Source of the DNA: Flavobacteriales bacterium
GTDB taxonomy: Bacteria; Bacteroidota; Bacteroidia; Flavobacteriales_F; PHOS-HE28
Length of the DNA: 64,000 nucleotides
Assembly: GCA_030584065.1 (NCBI GenBank)
Contig: CP129489.1
Location: 1,264,640-1,328,639, forward strand
Direction of reading: 5' to 3'
Notes under the pieces: model-generated
Told to the model about the DNA's origin: nothing
What the model saw: the letters and a program-made list of their open reading frames with translations, nothing else
The model's database searches: none
In this document: positions 33,480 through 41,550 of the stretch, piece by piece
How positions within the stretch are numbered: position 1 is the first letter of the stretch
How the letters are laid out: each line of letters starts with the position of its first letter
Position numbers and translations under genes: made by a program

Positions 33480-33558
33480 GGATTCCCTGCAATGTTAAGC
33501 CACGGGCAGCATCACCGGGCTGCCGTCCGTCCTTCCAAACGAGTACATTGCCTCACGC

Positions 33559-35172
33559 ATGGAATACGGTCGCATCCCCGTGGTGGTTGCTTTCGCCGCA
33601 GCGGTCATCGCCACCGCACCCCTGCATTCCTGCCGCAAGGAATCGAACCGGCCCACCTGGGACATCGACCTCCTGGCGCCGGTGCTGCGGACCACCTTCA
33701 CCCTGCGTGACCTGGTGGCCGACTCGCTGATCCGTACCGATGCGGACGGCGAGGTGACCCTGGTCTACAATGGCGAACTCTTCGATGTGGACCTCGATAC
33801 GGTATTGACCGCCCCAGACACCAGCTTCTTCTACCGCTATGCCCTTCCCCTCCCCGGCCCGCTTGAGTTCCCGCCCGGATTCAACTTCTTCAACCAAGTG
33901 GACGTGCAGCGCTTCGACCTGGACGAGCTCGCGCTCCGCCAATTGACGCTGCGCGAGGGCCGGCTTGAACTGCGCATGACCAACATGGTGGCGACCACCG
34001 TGCTCGGCAGCCTGGCAATCCCGGCAGCGGTGTTTCCCGACGGCTCCGGAACGCTCAGCACGTCAGTAGGGCCGGGCACGCCTGCGCAACCTGCCTCCGC
34101 TGTTTCGGTCCGCGACCTGGCCGGCGCCCGTTTCGACCTCCGCGGCCCGCAGCTCAACAGCGTGAACACCCTGCAGACCATCCTCGGTGCGCAGCTCGAC
34201 CCCGCCGGGAGCGGCGCCACCGTCACCGACCAGGACAGCCTCATCATCCAAGCCACCTACGCCGGCCTTCTACCGGCCTATGCGCGGGGCTACTTCGGAC
34301 AGCGCACCGTGGAGGCCGGTCCCACCTCCGAGCCCTTCGACCTCTTCGAGGCCTTCACCTCTGGCACGCTCGACCTGGATGAGGCCACACTGAAGCTGAA
34401 GGTGGAGAACGGATTCGGGGTGGACATGCAGGTGCGCATGCGTGAGCTGCGGGCCACCAATACGCGCACCGGGGTATCCGTGCCGCTGGAGCACGCGATC
34501 ATGAGCGGCCCGATGAACATCACCCGGGCCGTCGACCTCGGCACCGGGCCGGCACCCACGTTCTACGAGCGCACACTGGATATCGCGAACAGCAACCTGC
34601 TCCCGTTCATCGAATGCCTGCCCGACCAGCTCTACTACGAACTCGACATCGCGCTGAACCCGCTCGGCGACATCAGCAACGGGAACGACTTCCTCTACGA
34701 CTCCAGCCAGCTCCGGGCCAGCCTCGACCTCGAGGTGCCGCTGCGCCTGATTGCCAACGAACTCACCCTGCAAACCATCAGCGCCCCGGACCTGCCCGGC
34801 AGTGCCGAGGGCCATGCGCTGCGGAGCGGCACCATGAAGCTCTTCGCCACGAACGGGTTCCCGCTGCATGCCCGCATCCTCATCGACCTGGTCGACGAGC
34901 AAGACCAAGTGGTGGCGGCACTCCCCGTTGCCGGGGCGGTGGCGGCCGGGCTCCTGGGACCCGACAACCTGGTAGCGCAGCCGGTGAACAGCGTGCTGAC
35001 GGCGGAACTGGACGAAGCCGCAGTGAACCTCCTGTACGACGGGGCCCGCCTCCGGACGCGAGCGGCCTTCACCACAGCCGATCAATCCGAACACCTGCGG
35101 CTGCTGGACCGCTATCGCTTGGACCTGCAGATGACCATCGCGGCGAACTACGTGGTGAACGGTGATGAGTAA
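33559..35172 (+). CDS. surface lipoprotein of unknown function
   Basis: 537 residues. The N-terminus (MEYGRIPVVVAFAAAVIATAPLHSCRKE) is a lipoprotein signal with a histidine-serine-cysteine lipobox. The mature part starts with RPTWDIDLLAPVLRTTFTLRDLVADSLI and is almost entirely beta, with modules such as LDEATLKLKVENGFGVDMQVRMRELRATNTRTG and LLYDGARLRTRAAFTTADQ. The same opening is seen in large Bacteroidetes lipoproteins that have no named function. It overlaps the next gene by eight bases, and both look like outer-membrane components, so the two products probably work together. Confidence 0.78.
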   Translation: MEYGRIPVVVAFAAAVIATAPLHSCRKESNRPTWDIDLLAPVLRTTFTLRDLVADSLIRTDADGEVTLVYNGELFDVDLDTVLTAPDTSFFYRYALPLPGPLEFPPGFNFFNQVDVQRFDLDELALRQLTLREGRLELRMTNMVATTVLGSLAIPAAVFPDGSGTLSTSVGPGTPAQPASAVSVRDLAGARFDLRGPQLNSVNTLQTILGAQLDPAGSGATVTDQDSLIIQATYAGLLPAYARGYFGQRTVEAGPTSEPFDLFEAFTSGTLDLDEATLKLKVENGFGVDMQVRMRELRATNTRTGVSVPLEHAIMSGPMNITRAVDLGTGPAPTFYERTLDIANSNLLPFIECLPDQLYYELDIALNPLGDISNGNDFLYDSSQLRASLDLEVPLRLIANELTLQTISAPDLPGSAEGHALRSGTMKLFATNGFPLHARILIDLVDEQDQVVAALPVAGAVAAGLLGPDNLVAQPVNSVLTAELDEAAVNLLYDGARLRTRAAFTTADQSEHLRLLDRYRLDLQMTIAANYVVNGDE

Positions 35173-36421
35173 GTGGTCGCTGACGCTGACTGGCGGGCTG
35201 CTGGCAGCCGGGCTGAGCGGACAGGTGCGTATCCTGCCCGTGGACCACGACCACCGGGCCGGCTTCACGCCGGTGAGCGAACCGGTGCTGATGCGCAACC
35301 ATGCGCTGATCGCCGAGGGCGCGTTCGACTACAGCGCCAACTCGCTGCTCAATGAGCTGCCGGCCGCGCTCTGGCGAGGCATCTTCCTCAACCGCGAGCT
35401 GCGGGGCCGGTCGCGTGATGGCCTTAGGTCCGCCAACCGTTTGGGCTATGCACTCGAAGTACGCCTCACCCACCTCGGCGAGGCCCAAGGGCGTTGGCGC
35501 CCTTCGCTCAGCATCGCGCATCACGAGCTGCTGGGCGCCCGGTTCCCGGCGGACCTGTACAACCTCACCTTCTTCGGCAATGCCGCCTATGAGGAGCGCC
35601 GCGCCGACCTGGGACCGACAGCGATCATGCGCATGCGGTACCAGACCATCGGCGCTGGGGCGCAGGATACGCGGACGAGCAGCCATTTCCGGGTCGACCT
35701 CGTGATCTGTCAATCGCACGATGCCGTGGACATCCGTTGGGCAGACCTCTACACCGGCGCCGACGGCAGGGTGCTGCGCGCACGCATCGCAGGTGACTAC
35801 CACCGTAGCGATACCGCCGAAGCTGCGCTCGGCGTGCTGAACGGCCTCGGGCTTGCAGTCTCAGGCCGCTGGGATGTCCCCATCGCACGCAATCCGAACA
35901 GGGTGCGGCTCGAATTGGAGGCTCGCGATCTCGGATTCTGCGCATGGGGCCGCAAGGGCCAGCGACTGGATCGGGATACCACGCTGACCTTCGACGGAAT
36001 CACGGTGGACAACATTCTGGACCTGGATGGAACGGTGATCGGCGAAGAGGAGCTGCTCGACACGCTCGGTGTGCGTTTCCGGACCACGGGCTATTCCACT
36101 TGGCTGCCCTTCCAGCTCATCGCGCGCCTGAGCGCACCGCTGGGTGAACGCTGGATGGGCAGCATCGCCTTGGACCAACGGAACCTGCCTGGCTACCATC
36201 CGCAGCTCGAACTGTCCGCCCGACGGTTGCTGAGCGAGAGGGCTGAGGCCGGCATCGAGATGCGCATGGGCGGATTCGGTGGGCTTCGGGTGGGGGCGAG
36301 TGCGGCAATCCGGCCCAGCAATCGCCTGCTGATCACGATCGCCACGCCTCATCTCCCGGCCTTTCTCACCGGCAGGACCCGCGGCGCCGGCCTCTTCATA
36401 AACGCCGTCGTCGGCTTCTAG
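35165..36421 (+). CDS. outer-membrane beta-barrel protein (DUF5723-like)
   Basis: 418 residues starting MSKWSLTLTGGLLAAGLSGQ, a signal peptide. The body consists of beta hairpins rich in aromatic and charged residues: NSLLNELPAALWRGIFLNRELRGRS, AYEERRADLGPTAIMRMRYQTIGAG and LSAPLGERWMGSIALDQRNLPGYHPQLELSARRLL. It ends FINAVVGF, with the terminal phenylalanine of a barrel. The pattern fits the DUF5723-type barrels of Bacteroidetes, but the match is by eye. A GTG at 35162 could also be the start. The eight-base overlap with the upstream lipoprotein gene implies translational coupling. Confidence 0.7.
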   Translation: MSKWSLTLTGGLLAAGLSGQVRILPVDHDHRAGFTPVSEPVLMRNHALIAEGAFDYSANSLLNELPAALWRGIFLNRELRGRSRDGLRSANRLGYALEVRLTHLGEAQGRWRPSLSIAHHELLGARFPADLYNLTFFGNAAYEERRADLGPTAIMRMRYQTIGAGAQDTRTSSHFRVDLVICQSHDAVDIRWADLYTGADGRVLRARIAGDYHRSDTAEAALGVLNGLGLAVSGRWDVPIARNPNRVRLELEARDLGFCAWGRKGQRLDRDTTLTFDGITVDNILDLDGTVIGEEELLDTLGVRFRTTGYSTWLPFQLIARLSAPLGERWMGSIALDQRNLPGYHPQLELSARRLLSERAEAGIEMRMGGFGGLRVGASAAIRPSNRLLITIATPHLPAFLTGRTRGAGLFINAVVGF

Positions 36422-36433
36422 CGTGCATTGACC

Positions 36434-36760
36434 ATGAACTGGCTGCTGCTCATCATCGCCGGTCTCTTCGAGGTGGGATTCGCCGTCTGCCTGGGTCAGG
36501 CGCGCGCAACGGAAGGAAGCGCCCGCGGCTGGTGGCTGGCGGGCTTCATCGCCTGCCTGGCGGTGAGCATGGCGCTGCTCTATCGGGCTTCGCAATCGTT
36601 GCCCATCGGAACGGCCTATGCCGTATGGACCGGCATCGGTGCCGCCGGCACGGCGGTGGCCGGAATCGTGCTGTTCAAGGAGCCGGCGGATGCCTTGCGC
36701 CTGTTCTTCCTGTTCTCGCTCATCGCCTCCATCATCGGCCTGAAGGCCGTTACGCATTGA
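36434..36760 (+). CDS. gdx: SMR-family guanidinium exporter (Gdx/SugE)
   Basis: 108 residues and four transmembrane helices, the small multidrug resistance size. The essential membrane glutamate is the E in IIAGLFEVGFAVCLG (about residue 13). The third helix shows SLPIGTAYAVWTGIGAAGTAVAGIVLF, the signature distinguishing Gdx/SugE from EmrE, and the chain ends ASIIGLKAVTH. Gdx proteins export guanidinium in exchange for protons. No guanidine riboswitch is seen upstream. The ATG at 36434 is used rather than the TTG at 36428. It is followed two bases later by the DUF2628 gene. Confidence 0.9.
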   Translation: MNWLLLIIAGLFEVGFAVCLGQARATEGSARGWWLAGFIACLAVSMALLYRASQSLPIGTAYAVWTGIGAAGTAVAGIVLFKEPADALRLFFLFSLIASIIGLKAVTH

Positions 36761-36762
36761 CC

Positions 36763-37320
36763 ATGGAGAGCGAGCCTCAATCGATCCACCCTGGCCCGTG
36801 GGGCGAGTTCCCCGACAGCTTATGGCGCGCCTATTTCGGACGCGAGTCGGACTATTACATGAACCAGCTGGCAAAGCTACGCGCGGGCCAGCGGCTTGAC
36901 TTCAGCCTCGTCGCCTTCCTCTTCGGGCTGGCCTGGATGATCTACCGGAAGATGTATGCCGTTGCGTTCGCTGCACTCATGATCATCCTGCTCGAAAGCA
37001 CGCTGGAAGAGGTGGTCAGCCAATTGCCCCGCGTGCCGGAAACCGTATCGGGCGCCTTGGGCACCTTGATCAGCATCGTGCTCGGGATCCTCGTAGGCAG
37101 CTATGCGAACCGCGTGTATCTCTGGGATGCACGACGCGCGATCCGACAGGTCCTGCAGGAGATGCCGCATGCAACATCGGAGGAGCTGACCGACCGCATC
37201 CGGCGGAGCGGCGGCACCAGCGTGTTGGCGCTCATTGCAGCCTTGATGGCGGGTGGCGCCCTGCTGCTTGCGCTGGTGTATGCCGCGGATCTCCTGCAAC
37301 CCGCGGAATCCATCGACTGA
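36763..37320 (+). CDS. DUF2628-type small membrane protein
   Basis: 185 residues. Two hydrophobic segments pack together near residues 46-77 (FSLVAFLFGLAWMIYRKMYAVAFAALMIILL), a third lies around 98-111 (LGTLISIVLGILVG) and a last near 155-175. The opening FPDSLWRAYFGRESDYYMNQLAKLRAGQ and SYANRVYLWDARRAIRQVLQ fit the DUF2628 pattern of proteins that modify or house small soluble N-terminal domains. Function unknown. It starts two bases after gdx and was probably acquired or kept as a pair with it. No terminator is visible after the stop. Confidence 0.65.
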   Translation: MESEPQSIHPGPWGEFPDSLWRAYFGRESDYYMNQLAKLRAGQRLDFSLVAFLFGLAWMIYRKMYAVAFAALMIILLESTLEEVVSQLPRVPETVSGALGTLISIVLGILVGSYANRVYLWDARRAIRQVLQEMPHATSEELTDRIRRSGGTSVLALIAALMAGGALLLALVYAADLLQPAESID

Positions 37321-37599
37321 ATGGCGCTCCTGCGGGAATGGACCGCCATCCAGAACGCGGGTCTTCCTTGCCGCCGATAGGTTCGGATGAACGCTTCCAT
37401 GCCCGGTCAGGCTCACCCGTCTCGCACCTCCCGATGCGGTGTGGCACGCTGAGGAGAATCGAGACGGATGGCGGGGAAGCGCTGGCCCCGATCCAGCTGA
37501 CGCACGCTTTGCGGAGCCGCAAAGGCCCGCGCCTCACGCCATGCCCGGCCGATGGTATCCGAGGGAAGGATATCCATACCTTCCGTTGGTGCACGGCCC
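37321..37599. other. 279-base gap between convergent genes
   Basis: No protein motif is seen in any frame. A palindrome lies at 37507-37524. There is no clear T-run terminator, although transcripts from both sides end here. Confidence 0.5.
37507..37524. repeat. short palindrome in the convergent gap
   Basis: CTTTGCGG and CCGCAAAG arms separated by two bases. It lacks the T-run of a standard terminator on either strand, but may still end or stabilise the convergent transcripts. Confidence 0.4.
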
Positions 37600-39591
37600 T
37601 CAGAGCACCTTCACCTCGGTCCTCCGGTTCAGCGCACGGCCGGCTTCGGTGTCGTTGGGCGCCACAGGGCTTGTTTCACCGTAGCCCTTGGCGGTGATGC
37701 GCGCGGCATCGATGCCGTTCTCCACCACGAAGTCGCGCACGGCACTGGCGCGCTGCTCGCTCAGCTTCTGATTGGCAGCATCGTTGCCCACGTTGTCCGT
37801 GTGGCCGCCGAGCTCGATGCGGAGCGCGGGATTCGACTTCAGGAGCTTCACCAGCTTATCCAGCTCGGCATTGCTTGCCGGGAGCAGATCGTAGCTGGCG
37901 GTCGAGAAGAAGACATTGCGCAATGCGATCACGCTACCGCTCACCAGGGGACTCAAGGGCACCTCCAGCGTCACGGGCTTCTCCGCGGTGCCTGCGGCCA
38001 CATCATAGCTCTCGCTGAAGAAGAGGTAGCCTTCCGCACCGGCATTGAGCGCATAGCTGCGACCGGTGGGCAGGCACACGAGGAACTCACCGGTCTGCGG
38101 GTCACTGTAGGCAGCCGTGGCCAAGCGGCCGGTGCCCAGGTCGAATAGCTCCACATCGGCCTCAACGGCCTTGCCCGTGCTGGCATCCGTCACGTGCCCA
38201 CGGATGTAGCTCACCGGCTGGGGCCGGGCTTCCTGATAGAGCTCGAAGCTGTACAGGTCGAGGTCGCCCAATCCGCCCGGACGATCGCTGGCGAAATAGG
38301 CGATGCGGCCATCGGCGCTCACCAGCAGGCTGTTCTCGTCCGCGGCGGTATTGATCGGATAGCCCAGGTTGAGGGCCTGGCCCCAGGTGCCGTCCTCCTG
38401 AAGCCGGCTAACATAAATGTCGAGACCTCCGAAGCCGGGGTGGCCATTGCTGCTGAAGTAGAGGGTGCGCCCATCCGGGTGTATCTGCACGCTTTCCTCC
38501 TGGTAGGGGGTGTTCACGGCCGGCCCGAGCTTCTCCGGCTTCGTCCATGATCCGGCATCCAGCATACGCGAACTGTAGATGTCCATGTCGCTGACGCCGT
38601 TGCCCGTGCGGCGACCGCGGACGAAGTAGAGCGTGCGGCCATCACTGGCCATGCTTGGCTGGCTCTCCCATTGCGCGCTGTTCACAGGAGGGCCCAGGTT
38701 CTCCGCAGGGCTCCACCGCTCACCCACGCGGCGGCTGATGAACAGGTCGCAGCTGCCCAGACCGCGCATGCGCCCACCGTAGGAGCCGTCCTCGAGCGCG
38801 CACTTGGTGAAGAGGATGAAGCGTCCGTCGGGCGTGAGCGTGCCGGCGCCTTCGTTGTACGCTGCGGTGCTCACCGTGGGGATGGGCTGGCTGGGCTGCC
38901 AGGCGCCATCCGCGTTCCGATGGCTCACGTAGAAATCCTCCTGCATCCCGTATACCGGGATCTCCGGCGCCCGGACGCGCCGGGTGAAGATGAGGGTACC
39001 GTCATCGGCCGTGATGCAGGGATAGTATTCCGGATCGGCGCTGTTCACCGCTGGCCCCAGGTTATGCGGCTCGAAGGGCACCGGGCGATTAATCGCATCG
39101 GCGGCGAAAGCGCAGTTGGAGATCCCCAACCGCGCCCGCGCTTTGCGCTGCGGCTCCTGCTCCCTCTCCAGATACCCCCGGTAGTTGCGCTCCGCCGCCT
39201 CATACTGCCCGGCCCTGAACTCAAGGTCCGCAAGGTGCAGCTGCGCTACCGGGAAGAAGCGTGGCGCCATATCCATGACCTCGCGGTAGCGCGCCATGGC
39301 CTTGGAATCGTCTCCCTCCTGCTCCGCCAGTTCGGCCAGCATGATACGCGGCTCCACGAATCGGGGGTCCGATTGGGCCGCCTTCTCGAATTCGCTCCTT
39401 GCGCATTCCAGCTTGCGCATGCGCAGGCACTCCGTCCCGCTCTCGTAATGCTTGATCGCCCTCTTGTCCTGAGAGGAGTAGCCGCCGGGCTGCGCGTCTG
39501 CCTCGATCGCCAGGCATGAGGCGGCCAGCGCCAGCGCAATGAGCGATGATCGCAGCGTCTTCCGCCAGCCGCCTCGCGCCGAATGGTTCAT
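37600..39591 (-). CDS. TPR-PD40-CRD-OmpA outer-membrane protein (PorE-like)
   Basis: 663 residues with four parts in order: signal peptide (SLIALALAASCLAIEADAQ); TPR-like helices (residues about 45-145, IKHYESGTECLRMRKLECARSEFEKAAQ); PD40/beta-propeller repeats (about 165-440, with DGTLIFTRR, DGRFILFTK, DGRTLYFVRG, DGRTLYFSSNG, DGRIAYFASDR); a carboxypeptidase-regulatory-like domain (SYIRGHVTDASTGKAVEADVEL); and an OmpA peptidoglycan-binding domain (GGHTDNVGNDAANQKLSEQRA). This architecture matches PorE, which helps anchor the T9SS to peptidoglycan in Porphyromonas; other paralogs of this type exist, so the role is inferred. The start overlaps the queE stop as ATGA, so the two genes form one operon. 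Confidence 0.85.
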   Translation of the reverse strand: MNHSARGGWRKTLRSSLIALALAASCLAIEADAQPGGYSSQDKRAIKHYESGTECLRMRKLECARSEFEKAAQSDPRFVEPRIMLAELAEQEGDDSKAMARYREVMDMAPRFFPVAQLHLADLEFRAGQYEAAERNYRGYLEREQEPQRKARARLGISNCAFAADAINRPVPFEPHNLGPAVNSADPEYYPCITADDGTLIFTRRVRAPEIPVYGMQEDFYVSHRNADGAWQPSQPIPTVSTAAYNEGAGTLTPDGRFILFTKCALEDGSYGGRMRGLGSCDLFISRRVGERWSPAENLGPPVNSAQWESQPSMASDGRTLYFVRGRRTGNGVSDMDIYSSRMLDAGSWTKPEKLGPAVNTPYQEESVQIHPDGRTLYFSSNGHPGFGGLDIYVSRLQEDGTWGQALNLGYPINTAADENSLLVSADGRIAYFASDRPGGLGDLDLYSFELYQEARPQPVSYIRGHVTDASTGKAVEADVELFDLGTGRLATAAYSDPQTGEFLVCLPTGRSYALNAGAEGYLFFSESYDVAAGTAEKPVTLEVPLSPLVSGSVIALRNVFFSTASYDLLPASNAELDKLVKLLKSNPALRIELGGHTDNVGNDAANQKLSEQRASAVRDFVVENGIDAARITAKGYGETSPVAPNDTEAGRALNRRTEVKVL

Positions 39592-40190
39592 GGGATGTTC
39601 AGGTACTTGTGCGTCTGCAGCGAGATCCGCCATCTCGGATTGGCCTTCACGTATTCCACGATGAGCGGGACCATCGATTCGCGCCGGTCCCATTCCGGCT
39701 GAAGCAGGAGCGCGCAGCCTTCGCGCACGCGGCCAGCCTGTTCCTCGGCCCATTTCAGGTCATGCTTGTTGAAGACGACCACCTTCAGCTCATCGGCCCT
39801 CTCGAAGGCATCCGGCAGGGCGGCCTTGAACTTCTTCGGGCTCAGGCACAGATGATGCCAAGCCCCGGTCACGGGATGCGAACCGCTGGTCTCCAGATGC
39901 GTGCGGAAGCCCGCAGCGCGAAGCGCGGCGGAAAGTGGCCCCAGGTCATGCATGAGGGGCTCCCCTCCCGTTACCACCGCGATGCGCGCCGGATGGAGGG
40001 CGGCTTCCGATACGATCGACTCCACTGGAAGGGAAGGGTGCGCCGCTGCATCCCAGCTTTCCTTCACATCGCACCAAGGACAGCCCACATCGCAACCGCC
40101 CAAGCGGATGAAATAGGATGCTTGGCCGGCGTAGAGCCCTTCGCCTTGAAGGGTGGAGAAGGCCTCCATGACCGGGAGCACACTGGACAT
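39588..40190 (-). CDS. queE: 7-carboxy-7-deazaguanine synthase
   Basis: 200-residue radical SAM protein. The cluster motif is C-x3-C-x2-C in GGCDVGCPWCDVK near residues 33-43, the short QueE form. MEAFSTLQGEGLYAGQASYFIRL precedes it, and VTGGEPLMHDLGPL and HLETSGSHPV contain the SAM-binding GGE and the conserved E/S of the family. It rearranges CPH4 to 7-carboxy-7-deazaguanine in queuosine synthesis. The ATG at 40190 lies five bases after a TTCCTTTG box and is preferred over the ORF start at 40247. The stop overlaps the start of the OmpA-family gene. Confidence 0.92.
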   Translation of the reverse strand: MSSVLPVMEAFSTLQGEGLYAGQASYFIRLGGCDVGCPWCDVKESWDAAAHPSLPVESIVSEAALHPARIAVVTGGEPLMHDLGPLSAALRAAGFRTHLETSGSHPVTGAWHHLCLSPKKFKAALPDAFERADELKVVVFNKHDLKWAEEQAGRVREGCALLLQPEWDRRESMVPLIVEYVKANPRWRISLQTHKYLNIP

Positions 40191-40195
40191 GAGTG

Positions 40196-40203
40196 CAAAG
40201 GAA
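40196..40203 (-). promoter_or_regulatory. queE: -7-like box TTCCTTTG for queE
   Basis: One base off TAnnTTTG on the minus strand, five bases before the ATG at 40190. Confidence 0.4.
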
Positions 40204-40235
40204 AGGGTGCGGCTCGGGCAAGCGCTCCACTCAAA

Positions 40236-40256
40236 GAAAAAGCCCACACAGGGCCA
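40236..40256 (-). terminator. probable terminator of the phospholipase-like operon
   Basis: On the minus strand, GGCCCTGTGTGGGC forms a short stem and is followed directly by TTTTTCTTT. It is the left end of a larger imperfect inverted repeat and precedes the queE promoter. Confidence 0.5.
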
Positions 40257-40432
40257 TGTTCAGGGAACCCATGGAATCACATGGGCGGGACCGCGGTGAT
40301 GGTTTCCGTAATCCTCCTGTCCCCGAAGGGAATCCTGGCCGAAGCCGGGAATGAGGCCCGCCGTACGTCATCGAGGGTGCGGCCCCTGATGATAATTGTT
40401 GGTTCCGATGAACGATTGGCCTGTGTGGGCTT
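40240..40432. repeat. 193-base element with imperfect terminal inverted repeats
   Basis: The ends AAGCCCACACAGGGCC (40240-40255) and GGCCTGTGTGGGCTT (40418-40432) are inverted copies with one extra base. Complementarity continues inwards as GTTCA..GGAACC on the left against a GTTCATCGGAACC on the opposite strand of the right. The rest of the gap (40433-40545) contains nothing recognisable. It could be a MITE, a long hairpin in the operon 3' UTR, or a structured RNA. Confidence 0.55.
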
Positions 40433-40545
40433 CGCATTGACGGCTCAGTGGCCGTTGGATGCTTGACAGGTCGAATGCGAAAGAACGACGGCTCGAAGAT
40501 AAGGCGGAGAAGGAACGATTTCCCGCGCGGTGGAAAACTCGCCGC

Positions 40546-41550
40546 CTACTCGTGGTCCCGGCCGTACCCTTTCTGACGCTGCTTCCAAAGTTCCTCCTCC
40601 GCGGCGATCACCGCCTTCAGGGAATCGCTCACCTCCTTCTGCTCGATGCGGTCGAGATCGGGCATGCCCGCATCGACCCACGCGGTGTACCAGAAGCTCC
40701 CCAAGGTGATGATGCTGGCGTTCATGCGCTGCTCCACCATGCCGAGCATGGCGTCCTCATAGGCCCTCGCATACTCCCGGGAGTACAGCCTCATGCCGCC
40801 GCGGCCGCGGTCCTCAAAGCTGTACTTGCGGTCCTCCGGGAAGCTGAGGCTGAGCCTTCGCTCGATGCCCAGCACGCTATCGAGCAGCATGTGGCTGTCG
40901 TACACCGCGCTCCACGCCGCATCCAGCGGCCGATCGATGTAGGAGGCCCGCCCCACAAGATGGTCGTACCCCTCGGCGCTCAGCTCGGGAATGCGGCTCT
41001 CCCAGAATGCATGGATGCCATGCTGGTTGGTCAGCTGGCCGTTGTAATTCTCCGTGGTATGCAGCGGCACATGGGCATCAGCCACGTAATGGCCCAGGTC
41101 AGCGGCATTCCTGAGGATGCGATCGACATCACCGCGCTGGAACGCCGACACCAAGCGCGCGTGCATCACCTGGATGTGCCAGGGGACGATCCCGTAGGCC
41201 TTGAGCGTGTCCTCGGTGTACTTGGCCACCGCGTCGGCCCACTTCCGCGGCATCACGGCGAAGGGGTCCGCCCCCCCCCTGCCATAGTGGTCGATGTCGA
41301 TGAAATGCCGCTCTGCCTCCCCCTCCACCGCATAGCGCCGCCGGTCCGGATCCACCGCGTGATCGCTGATGAAGTCGATGTGCCGCTTGAAGAAGGGGAA
41401 CATCTCCGGCGGCAATGTGTAGCACGCCATGCGGTTGATGCGCTTGTGGCCGTAGAAGCCCCATGCCCGGGCATCGGGGGCAGTGGCTGGTGCGAGGGCC
41501 GCCCAGCAGATGAGCAGCAATACGGCGATGGCGGCAGCGCGGCGGATCAT
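40546..41550 (-). CDS. zinc-dependent phospholipase C / S1-P1 nuclease-fold protein
   Basis: 334 residues with a signal peptide (MIRRAAAIAVLLLICWAALA..APDARA). The mature chain begins with WGFYGHKRINRMA, giving the N-terminal Trp and histidine that bind zinc in this fold. More ligands are in HFIDIDHYGRGG, LGHYVADAHVPLHTTENYNGQLTNQHGIHAFWE (the HxxxDxH core of the trinuclear zinc site). PHYS-DKRRYAVEGE-type motifs are usual in Bacteroidetes members. Both phospholipase C and nuclease activities occur with this fold and the sequence cannot choose between them. The gene start overlaps the comB stop by four bases. Confidence 0.82.
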   Translation of the reverse strand: MIRRAAAIAVLLLICWAALAPATAPDARAWGFYGHKRINRMACYTLPPEMFPFFKRHIDFISDHAVDPDRRRYAVEGEAERHFIDIDHYGRGGADPFAVMPRKWADAVAKYTEDTLKAYGIVPWHIQVMHARLVSAFQRGDVDRILRNAADLGHYVADAHVPLHTTENYNGQLTNQHGIHAFWESRIPELSAEGYDHLVGRASYIDRPLDAAWSAVYDSHMLLDSVLGIERRLSLSFPEDRKYSFEDRGRGGMRLYSREYARAYEDAMLGMVEQRMNASIITLGSFWYTAWVDAGMPDLDRIEQKEVSDSLKAVIAAEEELWKQRQKGYGRDHE

